Of a stretch of DNA of 64,000 bases, positions 8,012-16,040 are shown piece after piece; within the stretch, counting starts at the first letter, position 1; each line of letters opens with the position of its first letter. Source of the stretch: Nocardia vulneris (GTDB lineage: Bacteria > Actinomycetota > Actinomycetes > Mycobacteriales > Mycobacteriaceae). The stretch spans positions 172,294-236,293 of the forward strand of contig NZ_BDCI01000041.1 of NCBI RefSeq assembly GCF_001613425.1. The letters run 5' to 3'. Position numbers and translations under genes: made by a program. The notes beneath the pieces are model-generated. The model was not told the origin of the DNA. It saw nothing but the letters and a program-made list of their open reading frames with translations, and searched no databases.

Positions 8012-9031
8012 ATGGTCGAGTCGACGCGAATCGTGCTTGCATCCCGGCCGGTGGGCGCACCCACCCCCGCCGACTTCCGTTTCGAAACCACGGAGCTGCC
8101 ACCGCTCGAGGACGGGCAGGTGCTGCTGCGAACGTTGTACCTGTCGCTCGACCCCTATATGCGCGGGCGTATGAGCGACGCGGAGTCCTACGCGAAGCCG
8201 GTCGAGCTCGGCCAGGTGATGGTCGGCGCCACGGTCGCGGAGGTGCTCGACTCGCGCGACTCCGGGTTCGCGAAGGGCGATGTGGTGCTGGCCTACTCGG
8301 GTTGGCAGAGCGCCGCCGTGGCGTCCGGGTCGAGCCTGCGCAAGCTCGACCCGGACAAGGCCCCGATCTCCACGGCGCTCGGTGTGCTCGGCATGCCGGG
8401 CTTTACCGCCTACTCCGGACTGTTGCAGATCGGTCAGCCGCAGGAGGGGGAGACGCTCGTCGTCGCCGCGGCGACCGGGCCGGTCGGTGCCACGGTCGGG
8501 CAGCTCGCCAAGATCAAGGGTGCGCGCGCGATCGGTATCGCGGGCGGGCCCAAGAAGTGCGCGGCGCTGCGCGACGAGCTGGGCTTCGACGTCGCCCTCG
8601 ATCACCGCGCCCCCGACTTCGCCGATCAGCTGCGGGCGGCGGTCCCCGACGGTATCGACATCTATTTCGAGAACGTCGGCGGCCACGTCGCGGACGCGGT
8701 GTATCCGTTGCTGAATACCTATGCGCGCGTGCCGGTTTGCGGCATGATCGCGAACTACAACGCGAGCGGCAAGCCGGCCGGTCCCGACCGCTTCCCGTCG
8801 TTCTACGGTCGCATTCTCACCAAGAGCCTGACCATCCGCGGCTTCATCCAGACCGAGTTCGTTCGCGAGCTGTATCCCGATTTCCTGCGTGAGGTCTCCG
8901 GCTGGATCGCCGAGGGGCGCATCCGCTACCTCGAGGATGTCGTCGAAGGGCTGGACAACGCGCCCGAGGCTTTCATCGGGCTGCTCGAGGGGCGCAACTT
9001 CGGCAAGCTCGTGGTGAAGGTCGCCGACTAG
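8012..9031 (+). CDS. NADP-dependent oxidoreductase, MDR family (CurA/PTGR-like)
   Basis: A 339-residue medium-chain reductase without structural zinc cysteines. The N-terminal GroES-like domain carries SLDPYMRGRM, the hallmark of the leukotriene B4 12-hydroxydehydrogenase/CurA (YncB) branch. The Rossmann domain begins near residue 150 (VVAAATGPVGATVGQLAKI) and IDIYFENVGG follows. Such enzymes reduce alpha,beta-unsaturated ketones and aldehydes with NADPH. TACGCT ends seven bases before the ATG with no RBS, suggesting a leaderless transcript. It stands alone between divergent LGFP genes and a broken LysR gene. Confidence 0.9.
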   Translation: MVESTRIVLASRPVGAPTPADFRFETTELPPLEDGQVLLRTLYLSLDPYMRGRMSDAESYAKPVELGQVMVGATVAEVLDSRDSGFAKGDVVLAYSGWQSAAVASGSSLRKLDPDKAPISTALGVLGMPGFTAYSGLLQIGQPQEGETLVVAAATGPVGATVGQLAKIKGARAIGIAGGPKKCAALRDELGFDVALDHRAPDFADQLRAAVPDGIDIYFENVGGHVADAVYPLLNTYARVPVCGMIANYNASGKPAGPDRFPSFYGRILTKSLTIRGFIQTEFVRELYPDFLREVSGWIAEGRIRYLEDVVEGLDNAPEAFIGLLEGRNFGKLVVKVAD

Positions 9032-9267
9032 CGCAACGACAGTCACCGGCCGGCGCGGTCAGGGCTTGCGGCCGATACCTGCCCAGTGCCAGGCGGATTC
9101 GACGTCGGGTCCGCGGACTACGAGGTCACCAGGGCCGGGGCTCCGGGCGTGCCGAACTTCAGCACGAGATCTCCCCGGTCGATCGTGCTGGTCATTTTCT
9201 GGAAGCTCGCGAGGCTTCCGGGCCATTTGGTCACGACCTTGCCCGCCATGCCCAGGCGGTACCAGCT

Positions 9268-9585
9268 GTGGCACGCACCGGCCCCGCTGCCGAGTGGGAC
9301 TCGTTCTGGCGTGTCGACCCCCGCCCCGATGGCACGTCGGCACCCGACGGGCCGCTGGCCGGCCATATCGAGGACGTATTCGAACTGATCGCGCCCGGGC
9401 AGGCGGTCGCCATCCTGCCCGCCGGGTTGCGCGACGAGGGCACCCGGCCGGACCTGATCTCGATCCCGCTGCACGGGGTCGAGCCAGCGCAGGTGGTGCT
9501 CGCCACCCGCGCCGGGGACAGCGCACATCTGGTGGCCGCGTTTCGCCGGTCCGCCCAGACTTTGCTGACCGAGGCGAGCTGCTAG
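9268..9585 (+). pseudogene. Remnant of a LysR-family regulator (C-terminal effector domain only)
   Basis: The 105 codons correspond to the last third of a LysR effector-binding domain: WDSFWRVDPRPDG, then VFELIAPGQAVAILPAGL, ISIPLHGVEPAQVVLA, and a C-terminal helix. A full LysR protein is about 300 residues with an N-terminal winged helix. No HTH can be found in any frame in the 230 bases upstream, and the open frame before the GTG does not resemble a LysR sequence. I read this as a 5'-deleted gene. The gap 9032-9267 has fragmentary minus-strand coding character that I could not assign. Confidence 0.6.
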
Positions 9586-9931
9586 CCCGGGTGGTTTCGG
9601 GCGGTTATCCGGTTTCGGCGAACCTTCCGCTAGCGTTTGTGGGTCGTCTTCGGGTCAGATCACGGTCTCGCTTCGGTGTGTCGAATTTTCGGTGTGTCGC
9701 AGACCACGCGTGATCTTGGTGAGGTTGAATTGCGCAGGTCACGAGTTTTTCCGGCGACGAGCGGAAAGCGGGAGCGACATGGCACGAGTTCGTAGCGGCA
9801 GATAGCTCCGTCGTGCCAGTGGTGTCGGCGAATTCTGTGCCGGCGCATTTCTTCGGTTGATCGAATCGCGCACGACAGCGCGATTTCCTCGTGTCCGGAC
9901 CCACCTCAGCCTGCGAAAAGGAGCAACGAAC
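9586..9931. other. Intergenic stretch with a 12-bp direct repeat
   Basis: No convincing gene in 346 bases. TTCGGTGTGTCG occurs twice, at 9672-9683 and 9688-9699, 16 bases apart start to start, in a locally AT-richer patch. This may be a regulator binding site for the small membrane protein downstream, or decayed DNA next to the LysR remnant. AAAAGGAG at the right end is the ribosome binding site of the next gene. Confidence 0.4.
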
Positions 9932-10216
9932 GTGAGCATGATTCTGGCCGCGCTACACGACACCGTTCTTGCGGAGGTCAGCAATCCGACTCCGGAGGCG
10001 CCGCCGCTGGCGGACAAGTTGATGCAAATGGGCCGCTACTTCACCTGGCTCGTGCAACTTTCCGGCATCACCGCCATCACCTACGGCGGCGGCCGGTTCG
10101 CGTGGGAGAAGTGGAGCGGCGGCGGTTTGCAGTCGCCCAAGATGATCGCCAGTGCGATGGCCGGCGGTGCGGTGGCAACAAGTGCAGGCACCATCATGAA
10201 CTCCGTTATCGGCTGA
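9932..10216 (+). CDS. Small two-helix membrane protein, VirB2/TrbC-like topology
   Basis: A 94-residue protein with two hydrophobic segments, around residues 35-55 (YFTWLVQLSGITAITYGGG) and 70-92, separated by a short basic loop (WEKWSGGG). There is no long cleavable signal. The topology resembles VirB2/TrbC pilin-like proteins and the small membrane proteins near type IV secretion genes of actinobacterial integrative elements, but no secretion or integrase gene is nearby. GTG at 9932 was chosen because AGGAG lies eight bases upstream. The function is unknown; the pilin comparison rests on topology alone. Confidence 0.65.
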   Translation: MSMILAALHDTVLAEVSNPTPEAPPLADKLMQMGRYFTWLVQLSGITAITYGGGRFAWEKWSGGGLQSPKMIASAMAGGAVATSAGTIMNSVIG

Positions 10217-10301
10217 CCTCGTCCCGATTTCGATCACCGGCTCGGCGAGTGGATCTCGTTGAGCCGGACTCAGCTGTCATCTGCACAGTGCCCGTTGGGC
10301 G

Positions 10302-10343
10302 GCGGCACAACAATTGGACGCTTGCTCAAAGCTGTTGTGCCGC
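10302..10343. repeat. 11-bp inverted repeat upstream of the ThDP operon
   Basis: GCGGCACAACA (10302-10312) and TGTTGTGCCGC (10333-10343) are perfect inverted arms around 20 bases. No T-run follows, so a regulator site is as likely as a terminator for the preceding gene. TTGTG elements recur at 10380-10384 and 10406-10410 toward the ThDP start. Confidence 0.45.
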
Positions 10344-10414
10344 AATCTAATTCCGCTTGGAATATGACTCAGATCACATTGTGACGCACAACTGTCCCAG
10401 ATACATTGTGTGCG

Positions 10415-12214
10415 ATGAATCGCACGCGATCTATCTCGGAAGTGAACGGCGTCGCTGTCGAATGCCGAAAAACGGTCGCCGACCGCATCATCGAGCTGAT
10501 CGCCGCGCATACCGATCATGTTTTCGGGGTCGGCGGCGCGAATATCGAGGACGTCTACGACGCGCTGCACCGCAGCCCCGCGCCACTCACCGGCGTCGTC
10601 GCGAAACATGAGTTCGGTGCCGCGACCATGGCCGACGGCTATGCCCGCACCACCGGACGCCTGGGGGTCGTGGTCGCGACGTCCGGCGGTGGGGCACTGA
10701 ATCTCGTTGCCGCGCTGGGCGAATCGTTCGACTCGCGGATACCGGTGCTGGCCCTGGTCGGCCAGCCGCCGCGCCCGCTCGAAGGACACGGCGCCTTCCA
10801 GGACACCGGCGGCGGCCACGGCCGGATCGACGCCGAACGCCTGTTCGGCACCGTCGCACGAGTCTGCCTGCGTCTGGACCGAGCCGAGGACGTCACCGAG
10901 GTCGTCGCCCGGGCGATCGAAGCCGCACAAGCAGGCGGCCCGGCAGTCCTCTTGCTCCCCAAGGACATTCAGGCACAGCAAGCGCCCGGCGAAGAAACTT
11001 GGCCGATCGGCCCTGGACCGAGGCCACTCGACCTTGTTGGCGGTGAGCCATACGGAAACGGTGCGAGGCGGGGTAGAGGCGGAGTGCAGCTTGCCGGCGC
11101 GCTCGACTCCGAGCCGAAGGGCGATTGCCGCGAAGGCGCGGCGCAAAGGGGCCAGGCGCGACGGGTCGACGGCGCGGGGCGTGCGGGTGTGTGGCGCACC
11201 GTGATCATCGCGGGACCCGAGGTTGCGCGGGCGGACGCGCGGGAGGAATTGCACGCTGCCGCAGTGGCATTGGGGGCGGCGGTGGCGGTGACGCCCGACG
11301 CGAAAGACGTCTTTCCCAACGGGCACGCGCACTTCGCGGGGATCGCGGGGAGTATGGGGCATCCGCGGGTAGCGGAGCTACTGGCTGCTGCCGAGTTGTG
11401 TGTTGTGGTCGGCACTCCGTTGCCCGTGCTTGCCAGGGCGGGGCTCGAGGCCGCGCTCGCCGCGTGCCCGCGGGTCTGGCATATCGGCACCGATCGCGCC
11501 TTCGTGCGCACAGACGCATGGCTGTGTGGACCGCTGCGAACCCGGTTGGCCGAGCTGGCCGCGTCGGCGGCGACCGATGCGACCGCCCGGGAGCCGATCA
11601 TGCCTGCGCCACTGCGGGTTCCGCAGGCCGCGGGCCCCGGCGTGCGCTACCGCGACGCCGTCGACGCGATCGCCGCACGCCTGACGCCGGGCACCGACGT
11701 GGTGGTCGACGCGGGCAACACCGGCGCGGCCGCGGTCCATCACCTACCGGTGCCACCGGGCGGCCGCTTCGTGATCGCGTTGGGCATGGGCGGCATGGGC
11801 TATGCGTTCGGCGCGGGCATCGGCAGCGCGCTGGGCCGGCGGCGGCGCACGTTCGTCCTCGCCGGGGACGGCGCCTACTTCATGCATGGTCACGAGGTGC
11901 ACACCGCGGTGGAGTACCACGCGCCGGTCACATTCGTGATCTTCAACAACAACGCGCACGCCATGTGCGTCACGCGCGAACAGCTCTACTACTCCGGCGA
12001 TTACACCTACAACAGGTTCGGGCCCGCGCGCATCGGCGCGGCGGTGGCCGCCATGTTCCCGCATCTGCCGGCCCATTGCGCGGACACGCGGGCCGAGTTC
12101 GAGGCCGCACTGGACGCGACCGCCACCGCGACCGGCCCGGTCTTCCTTGAGATCCGCTGCGACCCAGACGAAATCCCACCCTTCGCCCCCTTCTTGAAGG
12201 AGCTCTACGCATGA
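10415..12214 (+). CDS. Thiamine diphosphate-dependent enzyme, acetolactate-synthase-like
   Basis: A 599-residue ThDP enzyme with the three usual domains. The PYR domain has the activating glutamate in AKHEFGAATMADGYA (about residue 60). A Rossmann-like middle domain follows (VIIAGPEV). The PP domain carries GDGAYFMHGHEV...NNNAHA, the GDG-N motif for Mg-ThDP. Relatives decarboxylate a 2-oxo acid and may ligate the aldehyde carbanion to an acceptor; the true substrate is unknown. The start is uncertain (ATG 10415, TTG 10406 or GTG 10442; none has a good RBS). Codons around 11040-11195 read as Gly/Arg-rich sequence unlike the family linker, with lowered GC at third positions. It overlaps the next gene by ATGA. 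Confidence 0.85.
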   Translation: MNRTRSISEVNGVAVECRKTVADRIIELIAAHTDHVFGVGGANIEDVYDALHRSPAPLTGVVAKHEFGAATMADGYARTTGRLGVVVATSGGGALNLVAALGESFDSRIPVLALVGQPPRPLEGHGAFQDTGGGHGRIDAERLFGTVARVCLRLDRAEDVTEVVARAIEAAQAGGPAVLLLPKDIQAQQAPGEETWPIGPGPRPLDLVGGEPYGNGARRGRGGVQLAGALDSEPKGDCREGAAQRGQARRVDGAGRAGVWRTVIIAGPEVARADAREELHAAAVALGAAVAVTPDAKDVFPNGHAHFAGIAGSMGHPRVAELLAAAELCVVVGTPLPVLARAGLEAALAACPRVWHIGTDRAFVRTDAWLCGPLRTRLAELAASAATDATAREPIMPAPLRVPQAAGPGVRYRDAVDAIAARLTPGTDVVVDAGNTGAAAVHHLPVPPGGRFVIALGMGGMGYAFGAGIGSALGRRRRTFVLAGDGAYFMHGHEVHTAVEYHAPVTFVIFNNNAHAMCVTREQLYYSGDYTYNRFGPARIGAAVAAMFPHLPAHCADTRAEFEAALDATATATGPVFLEIRCDPDEIPPFAPFLKELYA

Positions 12215-12867
12215 CCGAACCCGCCGCCGCGCCGATCGAGGTCCCGGATGTCGAAGTGCCAGGCGTCTATCGGATCGAGAACATCAGCGTCAAAGAGGGC
12301 ATGCCGATCGTCCTGGACATGACCCGCGCGGTGTACCCGCACGACGAGGTCTACGGGCAGTTCTGCACTGTCAACGAGTACGTCGCCGCCCCGCCCGACG
12401 AGGTGTTCGAGTACCTGTCCGATACCCGCAGCCTGTGCGAATGGACCTACAGCATGCGGGGTTTCGAGCGCACCGCCGAACCGGACCTGTGGGTGTCCGA
12501 CGATCGGATCGGCGAGCACACCCGCATTTACACCCGCACGGTCGCCAACGCCGCGGCCCGCACCGTCGACTACCACTGTGCCTGGGATCAATCCGAGCAT
12601 CTCTGGATGATCTATCTGATGCGCGTGCTCGACGCGCAGGTGGTGCTGAACAAGCCGGGGTCGGTGGTCGTGTGGACCAACTGTCACCACCCGTTCTACG
12701 ACGAGAACGGCTACCCGGACACCGCCCCGCCGGATCGCCCGGTCTGGGTCGGGGACTTCTGGAATCTCTTCTACGCGGGCCACCTGCTGGAACTGCGGAA
12801 CCTGAAAGCGATCTGCGAGCACCGCCACGCCAACGGCGAGCCGGTCAAGCCGAAATGGATGGACTGA
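12211..12867 (+). CDS. SRPBCC-family protein in the ThDP/KAS III operon
   Basis: A 218-residue protein with a helix-grip pattern: the opening strand YGQFCTVNEYVAAPPDEVFE (about residues 49-68) and YLSDTRSLCEWTYSMRGF match the usual SRPBCC start. The middle is His/Trp-rich (TNCHHPFYDENG), and the C-terminal helix is long. Aromatase/cyclase or ligand-binding roles are known for the superfamily; here it may shape or shuttle an intermediate between the ThDP and KAS III-like enzymes. Start overlaps the previous stop (ATGA) and its stop overlaps the next start (TGATG), so translation is coupled. Confidence 0.75.
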   Translation: MTEPAAAPIEVPDVEVPGVYRIENISVKEGMPIVLDMTRAVYPHDEVYGQFCTVNEYVAAPPDEVFEYLSDTRSLCEWTYSMRGFERTAEPDLWVSDDRIGEHTRIYTRTVANAAARTVDYHCAWDQSEHLWMIYLMRVLDAQVVLNKPGSVVVWTNCHHPFYDENGYPDTAPPDRPVWVGDFWNLFYAGHLLELRNLKAICEHRHANGEPVKPKWMD

Positions 12868-13889
12868 TGGGCACGATGACCGAAACCGTAAGCCTGGCCG
12901 ACATTTCCAGCTACCTGCCGAAGAACCGGGTCGCCGCGGACTATTTCGCCCGCTACGCCGATCCCGCGGACAACACCTCGAACGCGATGTTCAAGGCCCC
13001 GCCGTTCCGGCATCACATCGCGCCCGGCGAGACACCGGCCGACATGGCGGAGCAGGCGATCGCGCCGATGCTCGAACGCCGGGGCAGCGAATTCCTCAGG
13101 GAGATCGACGTTCTCATCGTGCACACGCAGATCCCCGAACTCGGCATCGTCGGCAACGGGGGAGAGGTCGCCGCGCGGCTCGGCCTCGCCCCGGAGTGGC
13201 TGATCGACCTGCACAACGGCGGGTGTGTGGCGTTCGTCTACGCGATGAAGATCGCCAGGCAGCTCTTGCTGAGCAGTGCCGCGCGGTCGGCGTTGATCGT
13301 CACCGTGCAGAACGCGGCGGGCCAGATCTTCACCCAGGAGCAGGTGCGGTCCAAGCCGCAGGCCGCCGTCCCCGGGGACGGGGCGGGCGTCGGTCTGCTC
13401 GTGAAGTCCGGCGCATCACCGATTCTCGACGTGGAAGCCCGGCATCTGCCGGAGTTCGCGGGCCAGATGACGGTGCTCGCCGATCCGCCGCGCAAATACT
13501 GGGAGGCGGGCCCGGGTCAGATGCATGTCGGCTTCACCGAATCGAAGATCGCGAAAGTCCTCGCCCGGGGCAATCGCATCGTGCCGGAGGTGGCGCACGC
13601 GGTATGCGGGCGGATCGGCGTGCGGGCGGATGAGCTGGATCTGCTGGTGACGAACCAGCCGAACCGGGCGTTCTTGCGCAATTGGCGTGACGCACTGCAA
13701 CTTCCGGTCGACCGGCATCCCGACACGTTCGACGAGTGCGGCAACCTGTTCGCCGCGGGCATCCCGGTGACGCTCGATCACGCGGTCCGCGCCGGGAAAG
13801 TGCCGGCCGGATCGCTGCTGCTGCTCGCCGGTTTCGCGCACGCCGGGGATTTCGCGGCGGCCGCCGCGGTGCGCTGGGGCGGACGCTGA
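12867..13889 (+). CDS. KAS III-like (FabH-type thiolase-fold) enzyme
   Basis: A 340-residue thiolase-fold protein of FabH/KAS III type. The nucleophilic cysteine lies in LHNGGCVAFVYAM (about residue 117), and the third catalytic position is the asparagine of ECGNLFAAGIP. The histidine of the FabH HQAN motif is replaced: the sequence reads TNQPNRAF. KAS III relatives acylate carbon, oxygen or nitrogen nucleophiles in secondary metabolism; an altered His would affect malonyl decarboxylation most, so acyl transfer or non-decarboxylative condensation is a reasonable guess. No acyl carrier protein gene is adjacent. Starts inside the preceding stop (TGATG). Confidence 0.85.
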   Translation: MGTMTETVSLADISSYLPKNRVAADYFARYADPADNTSNAMFKAPPFRHHIAPGETPADMAEQAIAPMLERRGSEFLREIDVLIVHTQIPELGIVGNGGEVAARLGLAPEWLIDLHNGGCVAFVYAMKIARQLLLSSAARSALIVTVQNAAGQIFTQEQVRSKPQAAVPGDGAGVGLLVKSGASPILDVEARHLPEFAGQMTVLADPPRKYWEAGPGQMHVGFTESKIAKVLARGNRIVPEVAHAVCGRIGVRADELDLLVTNQPNRAFLRNWRDALQLPVDRHPDTFDECGNLFAAGIPVTLDHAVRAGKVPAGSLLLLAGFAHAGDFAAAAAVRWGGR

Positions 13890-13901
13890 GGGCCGCGGCT
13901 G

Positions 13902-14894
13902 ATGCACACCGCGCAGCGCGGCCATCGGCTGTCCTTGAACGAAAACCCGTACGGCCCGCTGCCTTCGGTGCGGCAGGCGCTGGCCGGGGCGCTCGGCGCG
14001 GCGAACCGGTATCCGGAGTTCCTGCCGCGCACGCTGCCCGAGCTGATCGCGGCCCGGCTCGGCTACCCGCCGGAGCAGGTCGTGCTCGGCGCGGGCGCGA
14101 CCGGCGTGATCATGCACATCCTGCAGGAGTTCGTGCCGCCGGGCGCGGGGGTGGTGCTGGCGACGCCCACCTTCGACGGCTACCCGCTGCTGACCGCGAC
14201 GGTCGGCGGCCGGGTGGTGGAAGTCCCCTTGACGCCGACCGGACACCAGGATCTGCCCGCGCTGGCCGCGGCCGTCGACGAGCGGACGGCCGTCGTCGTG
14301 TTGTGCAGTCCGCACAATCCGACCGGAACCGGGATCCGGCACGAGGAACTGGCGGGGTTCCTGGAACGTACCGCTCGGTCGGTGGTGGTGGTTTTCGATG
14401 AGGCCTACGTCGATTTCGTGCGGCCGAGTGAACGGGTGCGCACCGCCGAGCTGCTCGCGCGGCATCCGAACCTGATCGTGCTGCGCACCTTCTCCAAGGC
14501 GTACGGTTTGGCCGCGCTCCGGGTCGGCTACGCGCTCGGTGCGGTGCCGATCATGGCCCGAATCCGGCGCTGGCAGTTGCCTTTCGGGATGACCGCCCTG
14601 GCCGAGGCGGGCGTGCGCGCCTGCTACGCGGCGGAGGCGGAACTGGCAGTGCGCACCGCGACGATCACCCGCGAATGCGGCAGGCTCACGACGGGGCTGC
14701 GCGAGCTGGGTTATCGGGTGCCGACCAGCGCCGCGAACTTCGTCTATCTCACCGGCTGCGATGCGCTCGAACTCGACCGGCTGCGTGTGGGTTTCGCCCG
14801 CGCCGGGATCCAGGTGAAACACTGCGTTACGGGCATCAGGATCACGGTGGGCGACACCGCGGCAACCGAGGCGGTGGTCGCGGCCGCACGGTGA
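13902..14894 (+). CDS. HisC-like PLP aminotransferase (fold type I)
   Basis: A 330-residue class I/II aminotransferase nearest to histidinol-phosphate aminotransferase. Visible are NENPYGPLP at the N-terminus, the PLP-contact CSPHNPTGTG, FDEAYVDF, and the Schiff-base lysine in FSKAYGLAALRVGY. It ends in GIRITVGD with the substrate-carboxylate arginine. Paralogues in biosynthetic clusters aminate 2-oxo acids, aldehydes or ketones. It lies 12 bases after the KAS III-like gene with GAGGG upstream, so it is part of that operon; no other histidine gene is nearby, which argues against housekeeping HisC. Confidence 0.88.
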   Translation: MHTAQRGHRLSLNENPYGPLPSVRQALAGALGAANRYPEFLPRTLPELIAARLGYPPEQVVLGAGATGVIMHILQEFVPPGAGVVLATPTFDGYPLLTATVGGRVVEVPLTPTGHQDLPALAAAVDERTAVVVLCSPHNPTGTGIRHEELAGFLERTARSVVVVFDEAYVDFVRPSERVRTAELLARHPNLIVLRTFSKAYGLAALRVGYALGAVPIMARIRRWQLPFGMTALAEAGVRACYAAEAELAVRTATITRECGRLTTGLRELGYRVPTSAANFVYLTGCDALELDRLRVGFARAGIQVKHCVTGIRITVGDTAATEAVVAAAR

Positions 14895-14929
14895 GAAATT
14901 CCCTGTCCACCATGCGTACAGTGCAAGGT

Positions 14930-15466
14930 ATGTTCGAACAAGCGCATCCCACCGCAGCGGTGCGTGTCGAGCCGGCTGCACCACACGGCACCGTCGCAAC
15001 CGCCGGGGATCCCGACCACGACCTGCTCTCGCTGACGAACCAGCTGTGTTTCGCCCTGTACTCGACCTCGCGCGCGATGACCGCGGCCTACCGGCCGTTC
15101 CTCGACGCGATGCACATCACGTATCCGCAGTACCTCGCGCTGCTCGCGCTGTGGGAGCGGCCCGGGATGACCATGAAGGAACTGGGCGAACAGTTACGCC
15201 TCGACTACGGCACCGTGTCGCCGCTGATCCAGCGACTACAGGCGCACGGTTTCGTGGAGAGCGTGCGCAGCGCGCACGACCGCCGCTCGGTCGAACTGCG
15301 CGCGACCGAGGCGGGTATCGCGCTGCAGCGCCAGGCCCGGGACATGATCGAGTCCGTGATGGCCTCGGTCGGCTACCCGCTCGACACCCTCATCGCGCTG
15401 CGGGACCAGGTCAACGCGCTCGGCACCCGGCTCGACGCACTGACCGGCGAGCGCAAGGAGCGGTAG
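14930..15466 (+). CDS. MarR-family regulator, OhrR-like redox sensor
   Basis: A 178-residue MarR protein. NQLCFALY near residue 40 holds the cysteine at the position of the peroxide-sensing Cys15 of OhrR. The winged helix follows (MTMKELGEQLRLDYGTVSPL, then AHDRRSVE in the wing). OhrR repressors release DNA when organic hydroperoxides oxidise this cysteine, normally controlling the thiol peroxidase gene ohr. No ohr/osmC gene lies in the window; the gene follows the aminotransferase by 35 bases, so it may instead regulate the ThDP/KAS III operon. The start is uncertain (ATG 14912 or 14930). Confidence 0.82.
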   Translation: MFEQAHPTAAVRVEPAAPHGTVATAGDPDHDLLSLTNQLCFALYSTSRAMTAAYRPFLDAMHITYPQYLALLALWERPGMTMKELGEQLRLDYGTVSPLIQRLQAHGFVESVRSAHDRRSVELRATEAGIALQRQARDMIESVMASVGYPLDTLIALRDQVNALGTRLDALTGERKER

Positions 15467-15541
15467 GCGCTCGAACATCGTGCGCTCGAACATCGAGCGC
15501 TCGAACATCGAGCGCTCGAACATCGAGCGCTCGAACATCGT
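15467..15541. repeat. Five-copy 15-bp tandem repeat of self-complementary units
   Basis: The unit GCGCTCGAACATCGW is repeated five times without other variation, starting directly after the OhrR stop and ending four bases before the phosphoribosyltransferase stop. Across unit junctions the sequence CGCTCGA-ACA-TCGAGCG is a perfect 7-bp hairpin, so the array is a string of alternative stem-loops. It fills the space between two convergent genes and probably acts as a bidirectional terminator. Copy number is likely to vary between strains. Confidence 0.9.
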
Positions 15542-15545
15542 GCGC

Positions 15546-16040
15546 TCAGGCGTCGAGCACCTCGACCTGCCGCTGCACCACCGGCGGCTCGGTCGACCAC
15601 GGGAAGTTGATCCAGCGATCGGTGCGCTTCCACACGTATTCGCAGTCGACCTCCGAGCGCGGCTTCTGATAGATCACCGCGCAGCGCACCTCGGCGACGT
15701 GGTGTTCGCAGAAGTCGCGCACCAGTTTCAGCGTGGCCCCGGTGTCGGCGACGTCGTCGGCGACCAGCACGGTGGCGCCGGCCAGGTCCACGGCCTGCGG
15801 GACCGGTGGCAGCATCACCGGCAGATCGAGCCGCTGGTCGATGCCGGTGTAGAACTCGACGTTCATCACGTGCAGGTTCTTCACGTCCAGCGCGTAGCCG
15901 AGCGCGCCCGCCACGAACAACCCGCCGCGGGCGATCGAGAGGATCAGATCGGGCTCGAACCCGTCGTCCGCGATCGTGGTCGCCAATTCCCGACTCGCCG
16001 AACCGAACAGTTCCCAGGTCAGCACTTCCCGATCCGCCAT
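15546..16040 (-). CDS. Purine-type phosphoribosyltransferase
   Basis: A 164-residue type I phosphoribosyltransferase. VLVADDVADTGATL (about residues 95-108) is the PRPP-binding motif, and SIARGGLFVAGALGYAL contains the PPi loop. Size and motifs match xanthine-guanine/hypoxanthine-type enzymes that make a nucleotide from a base and PRPP in salvage. Many such actinobacterial proteins carry the generic name phosphoribosyltransferase, so the base is not certain. GGAGGATCC immediately before the ATG is a strong RBS and fixes the start at 16040. Convergent with the OhrR-like gene across the hairpin repeat. Confidence 0.87.
   Translation of the reverse strand: MADREVLTWELFGSASRELATTIADDGFEPDLILSIARGGLFVAGALGYALDVKNLHVMNVEFYTGIDQRLDLPVMLPPVPQAVDLAGATVLVADDVADTGATLKLVRDFCEHHVAEVRCAVIYQKPRSEVDCEYVWKRTDRWINFPWSTEPPVVQRQVEVLDA

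Noticed and set aside
9059..9260. Minus-strand coding fragment between the MDR enzyme and the LysR remnant
   Set aside because: Two frames look partly protein-like (KWPGSLASFQKMTS and VESAWHWAGIG), but no start, RBS or family could be found; at most a decayed gene.
15467..15541. CRISPR array
   Set aside because: The 15-bp units are contiguous without spacers and no cas genes are near; it is a tandem hairpin repeat.
15480..15541. Peptides made of repeated RSNIE or FERSM units
   Set aside because: They are translations of the intergenic repeat in chance frames and run into genuine genes.
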